DNA from: an uncultured Desulfomicrobiaceae bacterium | GTDB lineage: Bacteria; Desulfobacterota; Desulfovibrionia; Desulfovibrionales; Desulfomicrobiaceae | Length of the DNA: 64,000 nt | Direction: 5' to 3' | Assembly: GCA_937989665.1 (NCBI GenBank) | Contig: CALKRN010000008.1 | Span: forward strand, 1 to 64,000 | Part shown: positions 1-7,014 of the stretch, in pieces | How the letters are laid out: the number at the start of each line of letters is the position of its first letter | Numbering within the stretch: the first letter of the stretch is position 1 | Position numbers and translations under genes: made by a program | Notes under the pieces: model-generated | Database searches by the model: none | Told to the model about the DNA's origin: nothing | Seen by the model: only the letters and a program-made list of their open reading frames with translations

Positions 1-218
1 AGCTGATGTTGGCCGCCTTGCAGCTGAGCCAGCCCAAGGCCAACCCAGAAGCCCTGGCGCAGCTCTGGGTCGATCGGCTCCTGCTGCTGGGCCGGGGCCT
101 TGCTCACGAAGGTCAGGCACTGACCACCCGCGAGGCCATGCTCCCGCGCGCCATCGAGATCGCCGCGGCCTTTCTGAGCCAAACCCTGCCCACCTGGAAG
201 CGCTTGGGGGTGGTCTAG
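1..218 (+). CDS. C-terminal end of an unidentified protein (5' partial)
   Basis: The reading frame is open from the window edge, in frame with base 3, to a TAG at 216-218. About 71 residues are visible, alanine- and leucine-rich and apparently helical, ending TWKRLGVV. The methionine at base 6 is probably internal, because the frame stays open upstream of it. No motif is recognisable and I assign no function. It is followed by about 780 bases with no intact gene, so it marks the edge of the accessory stretch. Confidence 0.45.
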   Translation, partial: LMLAALQLSQPKANPEALAQLWVDRLLLLGRGLAHEGQALTTREAMLPRAIEIAAAFLSQTLPTWKRLGVV

Positions 219-698
219 GCAGATCGCCAACGATGGGGCGCAAGCATCGCTGTCCCTGCCCACCTGGTGGCGCTGCGGGGAAGTGGCTGGACACGCGCCC
301 TCCGGAAGACCCGCCGGGGCAAACGCAGTATCCACCCACGGGTGTACCCGCCACAACGAACCCGATGCCCCGATGTTGCGCGGCATCCGGATGCGTGATC
401 CACCACGGATGGCGCCATGCCGGCCGCAGGGCCCGGCGGCAGGGGCCCACTTTGGCACCATGGATCTTCGTTGCCTTTGGCCTGGCTCCGCTCCTCCAAG
501 AGCAAACACCCCCGATGCGGCCTCCACAAAATGCGTGCGGACAGGAGAAGACCTCGGCGCCCTGCGCTGCGGAGGAAAAAAACCTGCCATGATCAAGACA
601 ATGCCCCTCACCAATTTCCTGCGGCAGCGTCCGCGCCGAGAGGGCTGCGCGCGGCCGCAAGAGGCCATGCGCCACGTGGCGCGGGAGCATTTTCCGGC
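219..698. other. gene-free stretch
   Basis: Several overlapping open frames exist on both strands, but they are proline/arginine-rich, lack good ribosome binding sites and show no recognisable domain, as expected of G+C-rich non-coding DNA. I see no tRNA or clear terminator. The next interpretable sequence is the glycosyltransferase-like fragment starting at 699. Confidence 0.5.
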
Positions 699-821
699 AT
701 GAACATTGTCTGCATCCACCAGAATTTCCCCGGCCAGTTCAAGCATTTGCCCCGGCCCACCTGCGGACATATCCTGTGGTGGGACGCACCGCAGCTTGCC
801 GAAGCCACGGGAGGGCAGTAG
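699..821 (+). pseudogene. relic of a glycosyltransferase 5' end
   Basis: An ATG at 699 opens a 40-codon frame whose first 19 residues (MNIVCIHQNFPGQFKHL and on) look like the N-terminus of GT4-type glycosyltransferases, which typically begin with a short beta strand followed by H-Q-N-F-P-G-Q-F. The similarity then stops abruptly and the frame runs into the duplicated segment that begins at 793, ending at TAG 819-821. An intact family member would be several hundred residues long. I read this as a truncated gene whose remainder was lost, probably when the duplicated piece was inserted or recombined here. Confidence 0.5.
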
Positions 822-936
822 AGACCGTGGCCAAGGAGGGCCAACCAATGGAACTGATGGACGCCTTACGCACCGCCATCCAGGAATGGATCGTGCCGGA
901 GCTCGACAAGATCCGGCTGGAGAATGCCGAGATCCG
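793..936 (+). repeat. 144-bp direct repeat, copy 1 (partner 2732-2875)
   Basis: This segment matches 2732-2875 over 144 bases without gaps and with 4 mismatches by eye. It covers the leader and the first 30 codons of the coiled-coil gene whose intact copy starts at 2787. The match begins with AGCTTGCCGAAG and ends inside the codons for the residues Glu-Ile-Arg. Everything between the two copies is the TIGR04255/toxin cassette plus the REP-like region, so recombination between the copies would delete or duplicate that cassette. Confidence 0.85.
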
Positions 937-946
937 CTCTACGTAG
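848..946 (+). pseudogene. truncated 5' copy of the coiled-coil gene
   Basis: The ATG at 848 encodes a 32-residue peptide starting MELMDALRTAIQEW, identical over its first 30 residues to the protein starting at 2787, and then stops at TAG 944-946. The repeat-bearing body of the gene is missing. Its ribosome binding region (AAGGAGGG about 8 bases before the ATG) is intact, so the peptide could still be made, but it is best read as a 5' fragment left by duplication. Confidence 0.7.
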
Positions 947-998
947 CAGCGTACCAACCAGTACTTGAGTAAGGCCCCCTTATCTTGAGGGGAGACTG

Positions 999-1739
999 AT
1001 GAATACGATCCCGAAGCGCTTGGGCAAAGATCCCCTCATTGAGGCCCTCTGGCAGATGCAGTTCGACAGCCCCAATGCGGGCGATGCCTTGCCAGGGCTC
1101 CTGTATGCCAAGCTGCGCCAGCAGTACCCAAGCCTGCAGCTCCATCGTTTGCCCACAGCAGAAATTCCCGCGGCAGTGGCACAATTCGATCCCAATTTGC
1201 GCCTTGCCGCCAAGGTTCGTCTCGAAGCGACGGACGCACCGTTCCTTTGGCAGGTTGGCGATCGGGTCGTCACTCTCAATTGCCGCAAGCCGTATGTGGG
1301 CTGGAGACACTTCAAAACAGCAATCCTTGACCTCATCCAGACGATCGAGGGCAGCGGCCTCCTGCCGCGGCCATCACGCCATTCGCTGCGCTACATCAAC
1401 CTGCTGACGCTGGATTCGCCGCCAGACATCTCTGTCCTGCAGCTCACTTTGCAGATTGGCGCCCGTGCCATCGTCAAGCTGCCACTGCAGATGCGAGTCG
1501 AATTGCCCGACGCTGCGTATGTGCATGTTATCCAAATTGCGACCCCGGCCCGAGTGCGGTTGCCAGAAGGCATTCACGAGGGCAATGTGGTCGATATCGA
1601 GACTCAAAATGTCGACGCACCCGGCAGTTGGGACGAAGTGCGTTACCAACTAGAAGGCTTGCATGAGCGCTCCAAGCAGCTTTTCTTCGCGCAACTGCTC
1701 ACGCCCCAAGCCATCCAGGCGCTAGATCCGGAGTACTGA
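999..1739 (+). CDS. TIGR04255-like family protein
   Basis: A 246-residue soluble protein with a GAGGGGAG ribosome binding site just before the ATG. Its opening (PLIEALWQMQF), a mid-protein stretch reading W-x-V-G-D-R-V-V-T-L-N and W-x-x-F, and the later R-Y-I-N-L-L motif match the layout I know for the TIGR04255 family, a sporadically distributed family of unknown biochemical role. I see no signal peptide or membrane segment. The stop is followed directly by the ATG of the 93-residue protein at 1741, and that gene overlaps a PemK/MazF-like toxin gene, so the three look like one transcript. The context suggests an accessory or toxin-antitoxin-linked role; this is inference, since family members are also found in other contexts. 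Confidence 0.7.
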   Translation: MNTIPKRLGKDPLIEALWQMQFDSPNAGDALPGLLYAKLRQQYPSLQLHRLPTAEIPAAVAQFDPNLRLAAKVRLEATDAPFLWQVGDRVVTLNCRKPYVGWRHFKTAILDLIQTIEGSGLLPRPSRHSLRYINLLTLDSPPDISVLQLTLQIGARAIVKLPLQMRVELPDAAYVHVIQIATPARVRLPEGIHEGNVVDIETQNVDAPGSWDEVRYQLEGLHERSKQLFFAQLLTPQAIQALDPEY

Positions 1740-1740
1740 G

Positions 1741-2022
1741 ATGCTGGCCACCACGAGATTCGAGAATCTTCAGCCAGATTGGAATGCAGTCACGTTGCGA
1801 GTGCCTTGGGGAGGGGCTGGCGATACATCACAAACGATGATCGAACATTACGATACAGGCGGTTACCGTGCGGGCAATGCCACGACCACCGGGCTGGTCG
1901 CGGAACGCAGTATCGCAAGTTTAGGCTGGACGGCGGCCGAGGCATTGGAGACGTATTTGCGTTTGCGAACCTTCGCCGAGGACTGGGATGCACCCGGCAT
2001 GGAGGTCTACGATGACCTATAA
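1741..2022 (+). CDS. small protein, probable antitoxin partner of the PemK/MazF-like gene
   Basis: A 93-residue protein starting 1 base after the TIGR04255-like stop and overlapping the toxin-like gene by 11 bases, an arrangement typical of antitoxin-toxin pairs. The C-terminal third is acidic and helical (A-A-E-A-L-E-T-Y-L-R-L-R-T-F-A-E-D-W-D), which would suit wrapping of a basic toxin. I see no recognisable AbrB, RHH or Phd DNA-binding domain, so the antitoxin call rests on position and size only. There is no separate strong ribosome binding site, so translational coupling to the upstream gene is likely. Confidence 0.5.
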   Translation: MLATTRFENLQPDWNAVTLRVPWGGAGDTSQTMIEHYDTGGYRAGNATTTGLVAERSIASLGWTAAEALETYLRLRTFAEDWDAPGMEVYDDL

Positions 2023-2359
2023 GCGGGGTGACGTCGTACTGATCCGCTTTCCAAACTCGGACCTCAAAACCTACAAAAAACGTCCAGCCCTCGTGGTACA
2101 GGGGGATGGTCTGCACACCGGACTTTCTCAGCGGATCGTTGCGCTGATCACTTCGAATCTCAATCGGACAGGACCAACCCGCGTCACCATCCTGCAGAGC
2201 GAGCCGGCAGCACAAACCATGGGGTTGCAGACGGATTCCGTGATCGTGGCGGACAATCTGGCGACCGTGCTGGATCGGGAGATCGAGAAAGCCATTGGAC
2301 ACTGCCCAGTGATGCCGCAAATTGATCAGGCTTTGAAACTGGCATTGGGATTGAGCTGA
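2012..2359 (+). CDS. PemK/MazF-like growth-inhibiting endoribonuclease (toxin)
   Basis: A 115-residue protein. The N-terminal K-R-G-D-V-V-L-I-R-F-P stretch, the following K-K-R-P-A-L-V-V-Q, the central V-A-L-I-T-S and the later L-Q-T-D-S-V-I-V-A-D-N block fit the small SH3-like barrel of the PemK/MazF family; in this family the R-P-A-L-V strand and the T-S loop carry catalytic residues. Known members cleave mRNA at short sequence motifs. I chose the ATG at 2012 because the family normally begins a few residues before the G-D-V/I motif. It overlaps the 93-residue gene by 11 bases. It is the last gene of the three-gene cassette and is followed by about 430 bases of repeat-rich non-coding DNA. 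Confidence 0.75.
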   Translation: MTYKRGDVVLIRFPNSDLKTYKKRPALVVQGDGLHTGLSQRIVALITSNLNRTGPTRVTILQSEPAAQTMGLQTDSVIVADNLATVLDREIEKAIGHCPVMPQIDQALKLALGLS

Positions 2360-2554
2360 AGCACTAACGGTCATCCAAGTAAGGGACACCCACTTATTTT
2401 TAACGCCCCCTTCCCATTGGGCGTGCGCTATGCGCCGCCTGCGGCGAACTTGTCTCGGTCACCGATACACTCTGGGATCCCGTGGTCTCTCGCCCCGTGC
2501 GGCGGGCCTTTCTTTCAGTCAGCACCGGCGAAGGCTTCGAGCCCTATCATCCCC

Positions 2555-2590
2555 TGGATTGCTTCGCCCCTGCGGGGCTCGCAATGACGG
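2555..2590. repeat. REP/MITE-like palindrome, unit A
   Basis: The unit runs from TGGATTGCTTCG through a GCCCC-TGC-GGGGC hairpin core to CGCAATGACGG. The end words (GGATTGCTTCG and CGCAATGACG) match a dispersed repeat type common in many bacterial genomes. It is the reverse complement, at its ends, of unit B at 2653-2691, so the pair could fold into one larger stem. Confidence 0.65.
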
Positions 2591-2652
2591 GAAAAACGCG
2601 GGAGGTCGCAGTGACGGAAAGGGGGAAACGTCATGGCGAGGCACCCCTCTTT

Positions 2653-2691
2653 CCGTCATTGCGAGGGGGGGGAAACCCCCGAAGCAATCCA
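2653..2691. repeat. REP/MITE-like palindrome, unit B (inverted)
   Basis: The unit begins CCGTCATTGCGA, has a GGGGG-AAA-CCCCC hairpin core and ends CGAAGCAATCCA. Its outer arms are the reverse complement of those of unit A about 60 bases upstream. Together they look like a small non-autonomous element or a REP doublet. No transposase is visible in the window. Confidence 0.65.
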
Positions 2692-2731
2692 TGGCGGCGG
2701 TGCCCTCAGTACACCCGCTGGACAACTCCAA

Positions 2732-2875
2732 AGCTTGCCGAAGCCACGGGAGGGCGGTAGAGACCGTGGCCAAGGAGGGCCAACCAATGGAACTGATGGA
2801 CGCCTTACGCACCGCCATCCAGGAATGGATCGTGCCGGAACTGGACAAGATCCGGCTGGAGAATGCCGAAATCCG
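2732..2875 (+). repeat. 144-bp direct repeat, copy 2 (partner 793-936)
   Basis: This is the gapless partner of 793-936 and contains the leader, ribosome binding site and first 30 codons of the intact coiled-coil gene at 2787. The mismatches inside the codons are mostly third-position changes (GAG/GAA, CTC/CTG), suggesting either a fairly recent copy or constraint on the peptide. Confidence 0.85.
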
Positions 2876-3392
2876 AACCATGCTGCAGCTCACCAACAAG
2901 CGCCTGGACGACATGCATCTGCAGCTCGTGGACCAAAGCCGTCGCATCGACGAGACCAACAAACGAATCGACAAGATCCACGATGACCTCCTCGGTCGCA
3001 TCGACGAAACCAACAAACGAATCGACAAGATCCACGATGATCTCCTCGGTCGCATCGACGAGACCAACAAACGGATTGATGAGACCAACAAACGAATCGA
3101 CAAGATCCACGATGACCTCCTCGGTCGCTTCGACGAAACCAACAAACGGATTGACGAAACCAACAAACGGATTGACGAAACCAACAAACGAATCGACAAG
3201 ATCCACGATGACCTCCTCGGTCGCTTCGAACGGGGGAACGCCAATCTATTGGAACGTTACGACGCGATAACTAAGCGGTTGGATCAGCTCTATACAATCG
3301 TCGTGCGTCGGGAAGAACATGCCAAGTTGGAAAGCCGTGTCGCCCGCCTCGAGAATATAGTTGACGAATTGCGGCAGCGCCTAGCGGCCTGA
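2787..3392 (+). CDS. coiled-coil protein with internal RIDETNK/RIDKIHDDLLG repeats
   Basis: The protein has 201 residues. A helical head of about 50 residues is followed by a tandem-repeat body (about residues 53-145) built from the 7-residue word RIDETNK and the 11-residue word RIDKIHDDLLG, then a coiled-coil tail ending in a leucine-heptad segment. The 7-residue word fits a heptad, so the body should form a long parallel coiled coil. There is no signal peptide or membrane segment. I chose the ATG at 2787 because it has an AAGGAGGG site and because the same start is preserved in the truncated copy at 848. Such proteins are usually annotated as hypothetical or apolipoprotein-like; I assign no function. 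Variable numbers of the 7-residue word between blocks point to DNA-level slippage. Confidence 0.75.
   Translation: MELMDALRTAIQEWIVPELDKIRLENAEIRTMLQLTNKRLDDMHLQLVDQSRRIDETNKRIDKIHDDLLGRIDETNKRIDKIHDDLLGRIDETNKRIDETNKRIDKIHDDLLGRFDETNKRIDETNKRIDETNKRIDKIHDDLLGRFERGNANLLERYDAITKRLDQLYTIVVRREEHAKLESRVARLENIVDELRQRLAA
2943..3221 (+). repeat. coding tandem repeat array (21-bp and 33-bp words)
   Basis: Four blocks occupy 2943-2996, 2997-3050, 3051-3125 and 3126-3221. Each has the form (RIDETNK)n-RIDKIHDDLLG, with n = 1, 1, 2 and 3. All length changes are whole 21-bp units, so the frame is kept. The DNA copies are nearly identical (GAC/GAT, ATC/ATT and GAG/GAA changes only), as expected for an array that expands and contracts by slippage or recombination. 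Confidence 0.9.
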
Positions 3393-3734
3393 ATCGATGC
3401 AAGTCCCGAGGATGGAACTATGCCGCTCTCTCCCTGAACCCCCGGTGGAGTGAAAAGACGAGCACCGTTTTTCCCTCGTAAGCATCCACGGCATCGAGGT
3501 CACACCATCGCGACACTGCCCAAACCCGCTGCGAGCGGATGGTGCGCACCTCGTTTTCCAAGGAGGCCCCCATGCCCACCACCCCCGCCGATATCTCATG
3601 GGATGACCTCAAAGGAGTGGGAGATTACCACTTCATGACCAAAGTTCGAGAATGCTCTTCTTCTCTCTTCCGTTTTCTCTCTTTCTCGATTATCGACTCT
3701 CCATCGTTTTTTTTATAACCCCCTGGAGGTCCTC
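3393..3734. other. leader of the liv operon; possible small ORF, otherwise no gene
   Basis: A 48-codon frame on the plus strand starts at ATG 3572 behind a very good AAGGAGG site and ends at TAA 3716-3718, but its C-terminal half is a serine/phenylalanine run derived from a pyrimidine-rich tract (3655-3714) and it shows no domain. On the minus strand 3418-3612 is open for 64 codons, also without a recognisable domain. The T-rich stretch before the livJ ribosome binding site may hold the liv promoter or a terminator of upstream transcription; I cannot define either. Confidence 0.4.
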
Positions 3735-4895
3735 ATGAAACGATGTCTTGCTCTCGTGGCCATGGTGAGCGCCTTCTTGTTCGCCACCACCGCTCTAGCA
3801 CAAACCATCAAAATTGGCTTCAATCTCTCGCTGACCGGCGACATCCCCAAGGTGGGTGAGGCATCCAAGTTTGCGGCAGAAATGCTCAAGGAAGAAATCA
3901 ACAGTAAAGGCGGTTTGGATGTCGGCGGCAAAAAATATCTGCTTGAATTTATTTACGAAGACAATGAGTCCAAGGCCGAGTCAGCCGTCGCTGCGGCCCT
4001 CAAGCTCATCGAGCAGAACAAGGTCCTCGCCATGGTGGGCCCCAACTCCAGTAAACAGGCCATCCCAGCGGCTCAGCAGGCCAACGACCTGGAAACGCCC
4101 ATGATCTCACCGTGGTCCACCAACCCCGCCACCACCCTTGACCGGCCATGGGTCTTCCGCGCCGCCTTCCTCGACCCCTTCCAAGGGCCCATTGCCGTGG
4201 ACTTCGTCAAAAAACAGTTTGGCGCCAAAACTGCGGCCGTGCTCTTTGCCCTAGACAACGACTACTCCAAAGGCCTGGCCGAGATCTTCCGTGACGAGTT
4301 CCAGAAAAAAAACGGCCCGGGGTCCATCAAGGCCTTTGAATCGTACGCGAGCAAAGACCAGGACTTTAGCGCCCAACTGACAAAGATCATCGCCGCCAAA
4401 CCGGATGTCATCTTTCTGCCCAACAACTACAACGAAGTGGCCCTCATCGTGAAGCAGGCCCATGACCTGGGTTGGAAAGGCCCGTTCATGGGCGCCGACG
4501 CCTGGGGTAGTGCCGAGCTCATGAAGCTGTGTGGCAGCGATTGCATTGGCCACTACTTCTCCACCCACTATGCCGCTGCTGGCGCCAAAGGCGATACGAA
4601 AGCCTTCATTGACCGCTACAAGGCCAAGTACGGCTATGAGCCAGACGACGTCGCTGCCCTGACCTGGGATGCCGTGCGCATCGTGCTCACTGCCATCCAG
4701 AATGCCGGCCAACTCACCGGCGATCTCCGCAAAGACCGCAAGGCCATCCGCGATGCCATGGCCTCCATCAAGGAGTTCCCCGGCATTACGGGCACCATGA
4801 AGTTCAACGACCAGGGCGACCCCATCAAGTGCGCGGTCGTGGTCAAGATCGCCGAAGACGGCCAGTTCACCTTTGCTGAATCCGTGTGCCCCTAA
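3735..4895 (+). CDS. livJ: branched-chain amino-acid ABC transporter, periplasmic binding protein
   Basis: A 386-residue type I periplasmic binding protein. The Sec signal peptide (MKRCLALV to A-L-A-Q) spans about 23 residues, and the mature part begins I-K-I-G-F-N-L-S-L-T-G-D, the usual opening of LivJ/LivK proteins. The later V-G-P-N-S-S-K-Q and G-A-D-A-W-G segments fit the ligand cleft region of the family. It captures leucine, isoleucine, valine or related amphipathic amino acids and delivers them to LivHM. GGAGG precedes the ATG. It is the first gene of livJHMGF and is separated from livH by a strong hairpin, which would let the binding protein be made in excess over the membrane parts. 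The true ligand cannot be read from sequence. Confidence 0.9.
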   Translation: MKRCLALVAMVSAFLFATTALAQTIKIGFNLSLTGDIPKVGEASKFAAEMLKEEINSKGGLDVGGKKYLLEFIYEDNESKAESAVAAALKLIEQNKVLAMVGPNSSKQAIPAAQQANDLETPMISPWSTNPATTLDRPWVFRAAFLDPFQGPIAVDFVKKQFGAKTAAVLFALDNDYSKGLAEIFRDEFQKKNGPGSIKAFESYASKDQDFSAQLTKIIAAKPDVIFLPNNYNEVALIVKQAHDLGWKGPFMGADAWGSAELMKLCGSDCIGHYFSTHYAAAGAKGDTKAFIDRYKAKYGYEPDDVAALTWDAVRIVLTAIQNAGQLTGDLRKDRKAIRDAMASIKEFPGITGTMKFNDQGDPIKCAVVVKIAEDGQFTFAESVCP

Positions 4896-4905
4896 GCCTT
4901 TGCCT

Positions 4906-4932
4906 GCGGCCCGAAGCTCGCTTTCGGGCCGC
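4906..4932 (+). terminator. intercistronic hairpin between livJ and livH
   Basis: GCGGCCCGAA pairs with TTCGGGCCGC around a short loop, 10 bases after the livJ stop. There is no proper T-run, so it is more likely an mRNA-stabilising or partly terminating hairpin that favours livJ over livHMGF than a full stop. Confidence 0.6.
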
Positions 4933-4998
4933 ATTGCCTTTTGCGGCGCTTCCACGTAGCGAGAGCCGTCGCGCTCGAACCCGTCCCAAGGAGGCCCC

Positions 4999-5907
4999 GT
5001 GTTCGATTCCTTCCTTCAAAATATCTTCAACGCCCTGCAATGGGGAAGCTTTTATTCCCTCATCGCCCTGGGCTACACCCTAGTCTACGGCGTCCTGCGG
5101 CTCATCAACTTTGCCCATGGCGATATCTTCATGGTGGGGGCCTATATCGCCTTTTTCGTGGCCACGACCTTCCTCGGCTATGCCCTCTCGCCCACCGCGG
5201 CCCTGGCCCTCACCGTGCCGCTGACCATGCTCCTCACCGCTGCCGTAGGGGTCACCATCGAGCGAGTTGCCTATCGCCCCTTGCGGCGCAAAGGAGCCAA
5301 CCGCCTCTATGTCGTCATTACGGCCCTTATGTGCGGACTTATCCTGGAAAACGGCAACCTGGCCCTGCTGGGAGCCAGCCGCAAAAGCTTCCCCCAACTC
5401 CTCGATAAAACCGTCTATACCCTCGGCCCCGTCAGCCTCACCAACCAAAAACTCGCGGTAATCGCCTGCACCATCCTCGTCTTTGTCTTCCTCCAATTCG
5501 TGGTCACCAAGACCAAAATCGGCATGGCCATGCGCGCCATCTCCTACGATAAATTCGCCGTCCCCCTCATGGGGATCCCTCTGGATACGATCATCCTGTT
5601 TACCTTTGTCCTAGGTTCCTCCTTCGCCGGCCTTGCGGGCTTGCTTTTTGCCCTCTCCTATCCGGTGCTTGACCCCTACATGGGCGCCCTCGTGGGCTGG
5701 AAGGCCTTTATCTCTGCCGTGGTCGGCGGCATCGGTGATATCCGCGGCGCCTTTGTGGGCGGGTTTCTCCTCGGCTTTGTGGAGATCCTTGTCGTTGCCT
5801 TTTTCCCCTCCACCTACCGCGAACTCATCGCCTTCACCATTTTGCTTCTTATCCTCTACCGCAAACCCACCGGCATCTTTGGCATCGCCGGGACGACCAA
5901 AATCTAA
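4999..5907 (+). CDS. livH: branched-chain amino-acid ABC transporter, permease LivH
   Basis: A 302-residue inner-membrane permease with about eight hydrophobic segments. The family signature region near the N-terminus (Y-S-L-I-A-L-G-Y-T-L-V-Y-G-V-L-R-L-I-N-F-A-H-G) is present, as is the cytoplasmic coupling loop G-M-A-M-R-A-I-S-Y-D. The start is GTG at 4999 behind AAGGAGG; no ATG fits. It pairs with LivM to form the channel and lies 15 bases before livM in the operon. Confidence 0.93.
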   Translation: MFDSFLQNIFNALQWGSFYSLIALGYTLVYGVLRLINFAHGDIFMVGAYIAFFVATTFLGYALSPTAALALTVPLTMLLTAAVGVTIERVAYRPLRRKGANRLYVVITALMCGLILENGNLALLGASRKSFPQLLDKTVYTLGPVSLTNQKLAVIACTILVFVFLQFVVTKTKIGMAMRAISYDKFAVPLMGIPLDTIILFTFVLGSSFAGLAGLLFALSYPVLDPYMGALVGWKAFISAVVGGIGDIRGAFVGGFLLGFVEILVVAFFPSTYRELIAFTILLLILYRKPTGIFGIAGTTKI

Positions 5908-5922
5908 CGCCAGGAGTCTCTC

Positions 5923-6999
5923 ATGTCCCGTGCCACTGCCCCACTCCTGACGATCCTCGGACTTACCACCGTTATCCTCCTTGCCCAATGGGAGGTCATC
6001 GACTCGTATGTGCAAACAGTGCTCATGTTCATTGGCGTCAATATCATCCTCTCTACAAGCCTCAACATCGTTAACGGCGCTATGGGAGAATTTGCCTGCG
6101 GCCATGCTGGATTCATGGCGGTGGGGGCATATGTTTCGTCAATCCTCAACATTATGCTCTTTACCAACGATAAAAACTTCGGATGGGAACTCCTCCCACC
6201 TGAAATGACCATAGTCCTCTTTCCCATAACCCTGCTTATTGGCGGTATTGCTGCTGCTATAGCAGGACTGCTCGTCGCTATTCCATCCTTCAAGACGCGC
6301 GATGACTACCTGGCCATCATTACGATTGCCGCCAATTACATCATCATCAGTACCCTCATTAACATAGAGAGCATTGGCGGTCCCAGGGGATTTATGGGCA
6401 TGAAAAAGATCGTCTTTGCCATGCAAGATACCCTCAATATCCCGTGGATGATCCTCTGGGTGGGGGTCTTTACAACCCTCACCGTGGCGGCCATCCGGCG
6501 GCTTATGTCCTCTACCCTGGGCAAAGCCATCATTGCCATCAAACAAGATGAAGTGGCTGCAGAGATCATGAGCATCAACACCAACCGTATGAAATTGGTG
6601 GCCTTCATGTTCTCCAGCGGCTTAGCCGGCATTGCCGGCGGGCTCTTTGCCCACATCCTCGGCTACATCAATCCCAACTCCTTTGGCATCCTCAAATCCA
6701 CTGAGTGCCTTGTCATGGTCTATCTCGGCGGCATGGGATCGCTATCCGGCGCAGTCCTCTCGGCGTTCATCTTCACCCTTTTGCTCGAGGCCCTGCGCTT
6801 TCTCATTCCAGCCATCGACACTGTCCTCCACTGGGTCCACCTTTTGCCCGCTGGCTATGAACTCTCCCAAGTATGGAAGTGGGTCCTCATCCCGCTGCTC
6901 CTCATCCTCCTCATGCAGTTCCGTCCAGAAGGCATCATGGGGAATCGAGAACTCTCCGATGTCTTCCCGCGCCTCAAACGCTATTTTTCCTTCAGCTAG
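5923..6999 (+). CDS. livM: branched-chain amino-acid ABC transporter, permease LivM
   Basis: A 358-residue inner-membrane permease, the second channel subunit. The N-terminal half has hydrophobic segments followed by N-I-V-N-G-A-M-G-E-F-A-C-G-H-A-G-F, the conserved LivM motif, and the coupling loop G-K-A-I-I-A-I-K-Q-D-E follows. A CCAGGAG site precedes the ATG. The local base composition is slightly more A+T-rich than that of its neighbours, but the order livH-livM-livG is standard. Confidence 0.93.
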   Translation: MSRATAPLLTILGLTTVILLAQWEVIDSYVQTVLMFIGVNIILSTSLNIVNGAMGEFACGHAGFMAVGAYVSSILNIMLFTNDKNFGWELLPPEMTIVLFPITLLIGGIAAAIAGLLVAIPSFKTRDDYLAIITIAANYIIISTLINIESIGGPRGFMGMKKIVFAMQDTLNIPWMILWVGVFTTLTVAAIRRLMSSTLGKAIIAIKQDEVAAEIMSINTNRMKLVAFMFSSGLAGIAGGLFAHILGYINPNSFGILKSTECLVMVYLGGMGSLSGAVLSAFIFTLLLEALRFLIPAIDTVLHWVHLLPAGYELSQVWKWVLIPLLLILLMQFRPEGIMGNRELSDVFPRLKRYFSFS

Positions 7000-7014
7000 G
7001 GAGATGCCTCTGCC

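Larger units (their letters stand above)
2360..2786. other. non-coding stretch with palindromic repeats
   Basis: No convincing gene lies here, although one frame stays open into the coiled-coil gene. The stretch contains two REP-like palindromes in opposite orientation (2555-2590 and 2653-2691), a possible degenerate third unit between them near 2593-2640 (containing CGTCATGGCGAG), and from 2732 the leader part of the 144-bp duplicated segment. The open frame through the palindromes is probably accidental. Confidence 0.55.

Noticed and set aside
2943-3221. Regularly spaced repeats that could suggest a CRISPR-like array
   Set aside because: All repeat units are in frame with one protein, have no unique spacers, and consist of two coding words. 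This is a coding tandem repeat.
3418-3612. A 64-residue open frame on the minus strand
   Set aside because: No start context, no recognisable motif and it overlaps the plus-strand 48-codon frame. Too little support to call a gene.
3572-3718. A 48-codon frame on the plus strand with a good ribosome binding site
   Set aside because: The last half is a Ser/Phe run from a pyrimidine tract, with no domain. I leave it as a possible leader peptide, not a gene.
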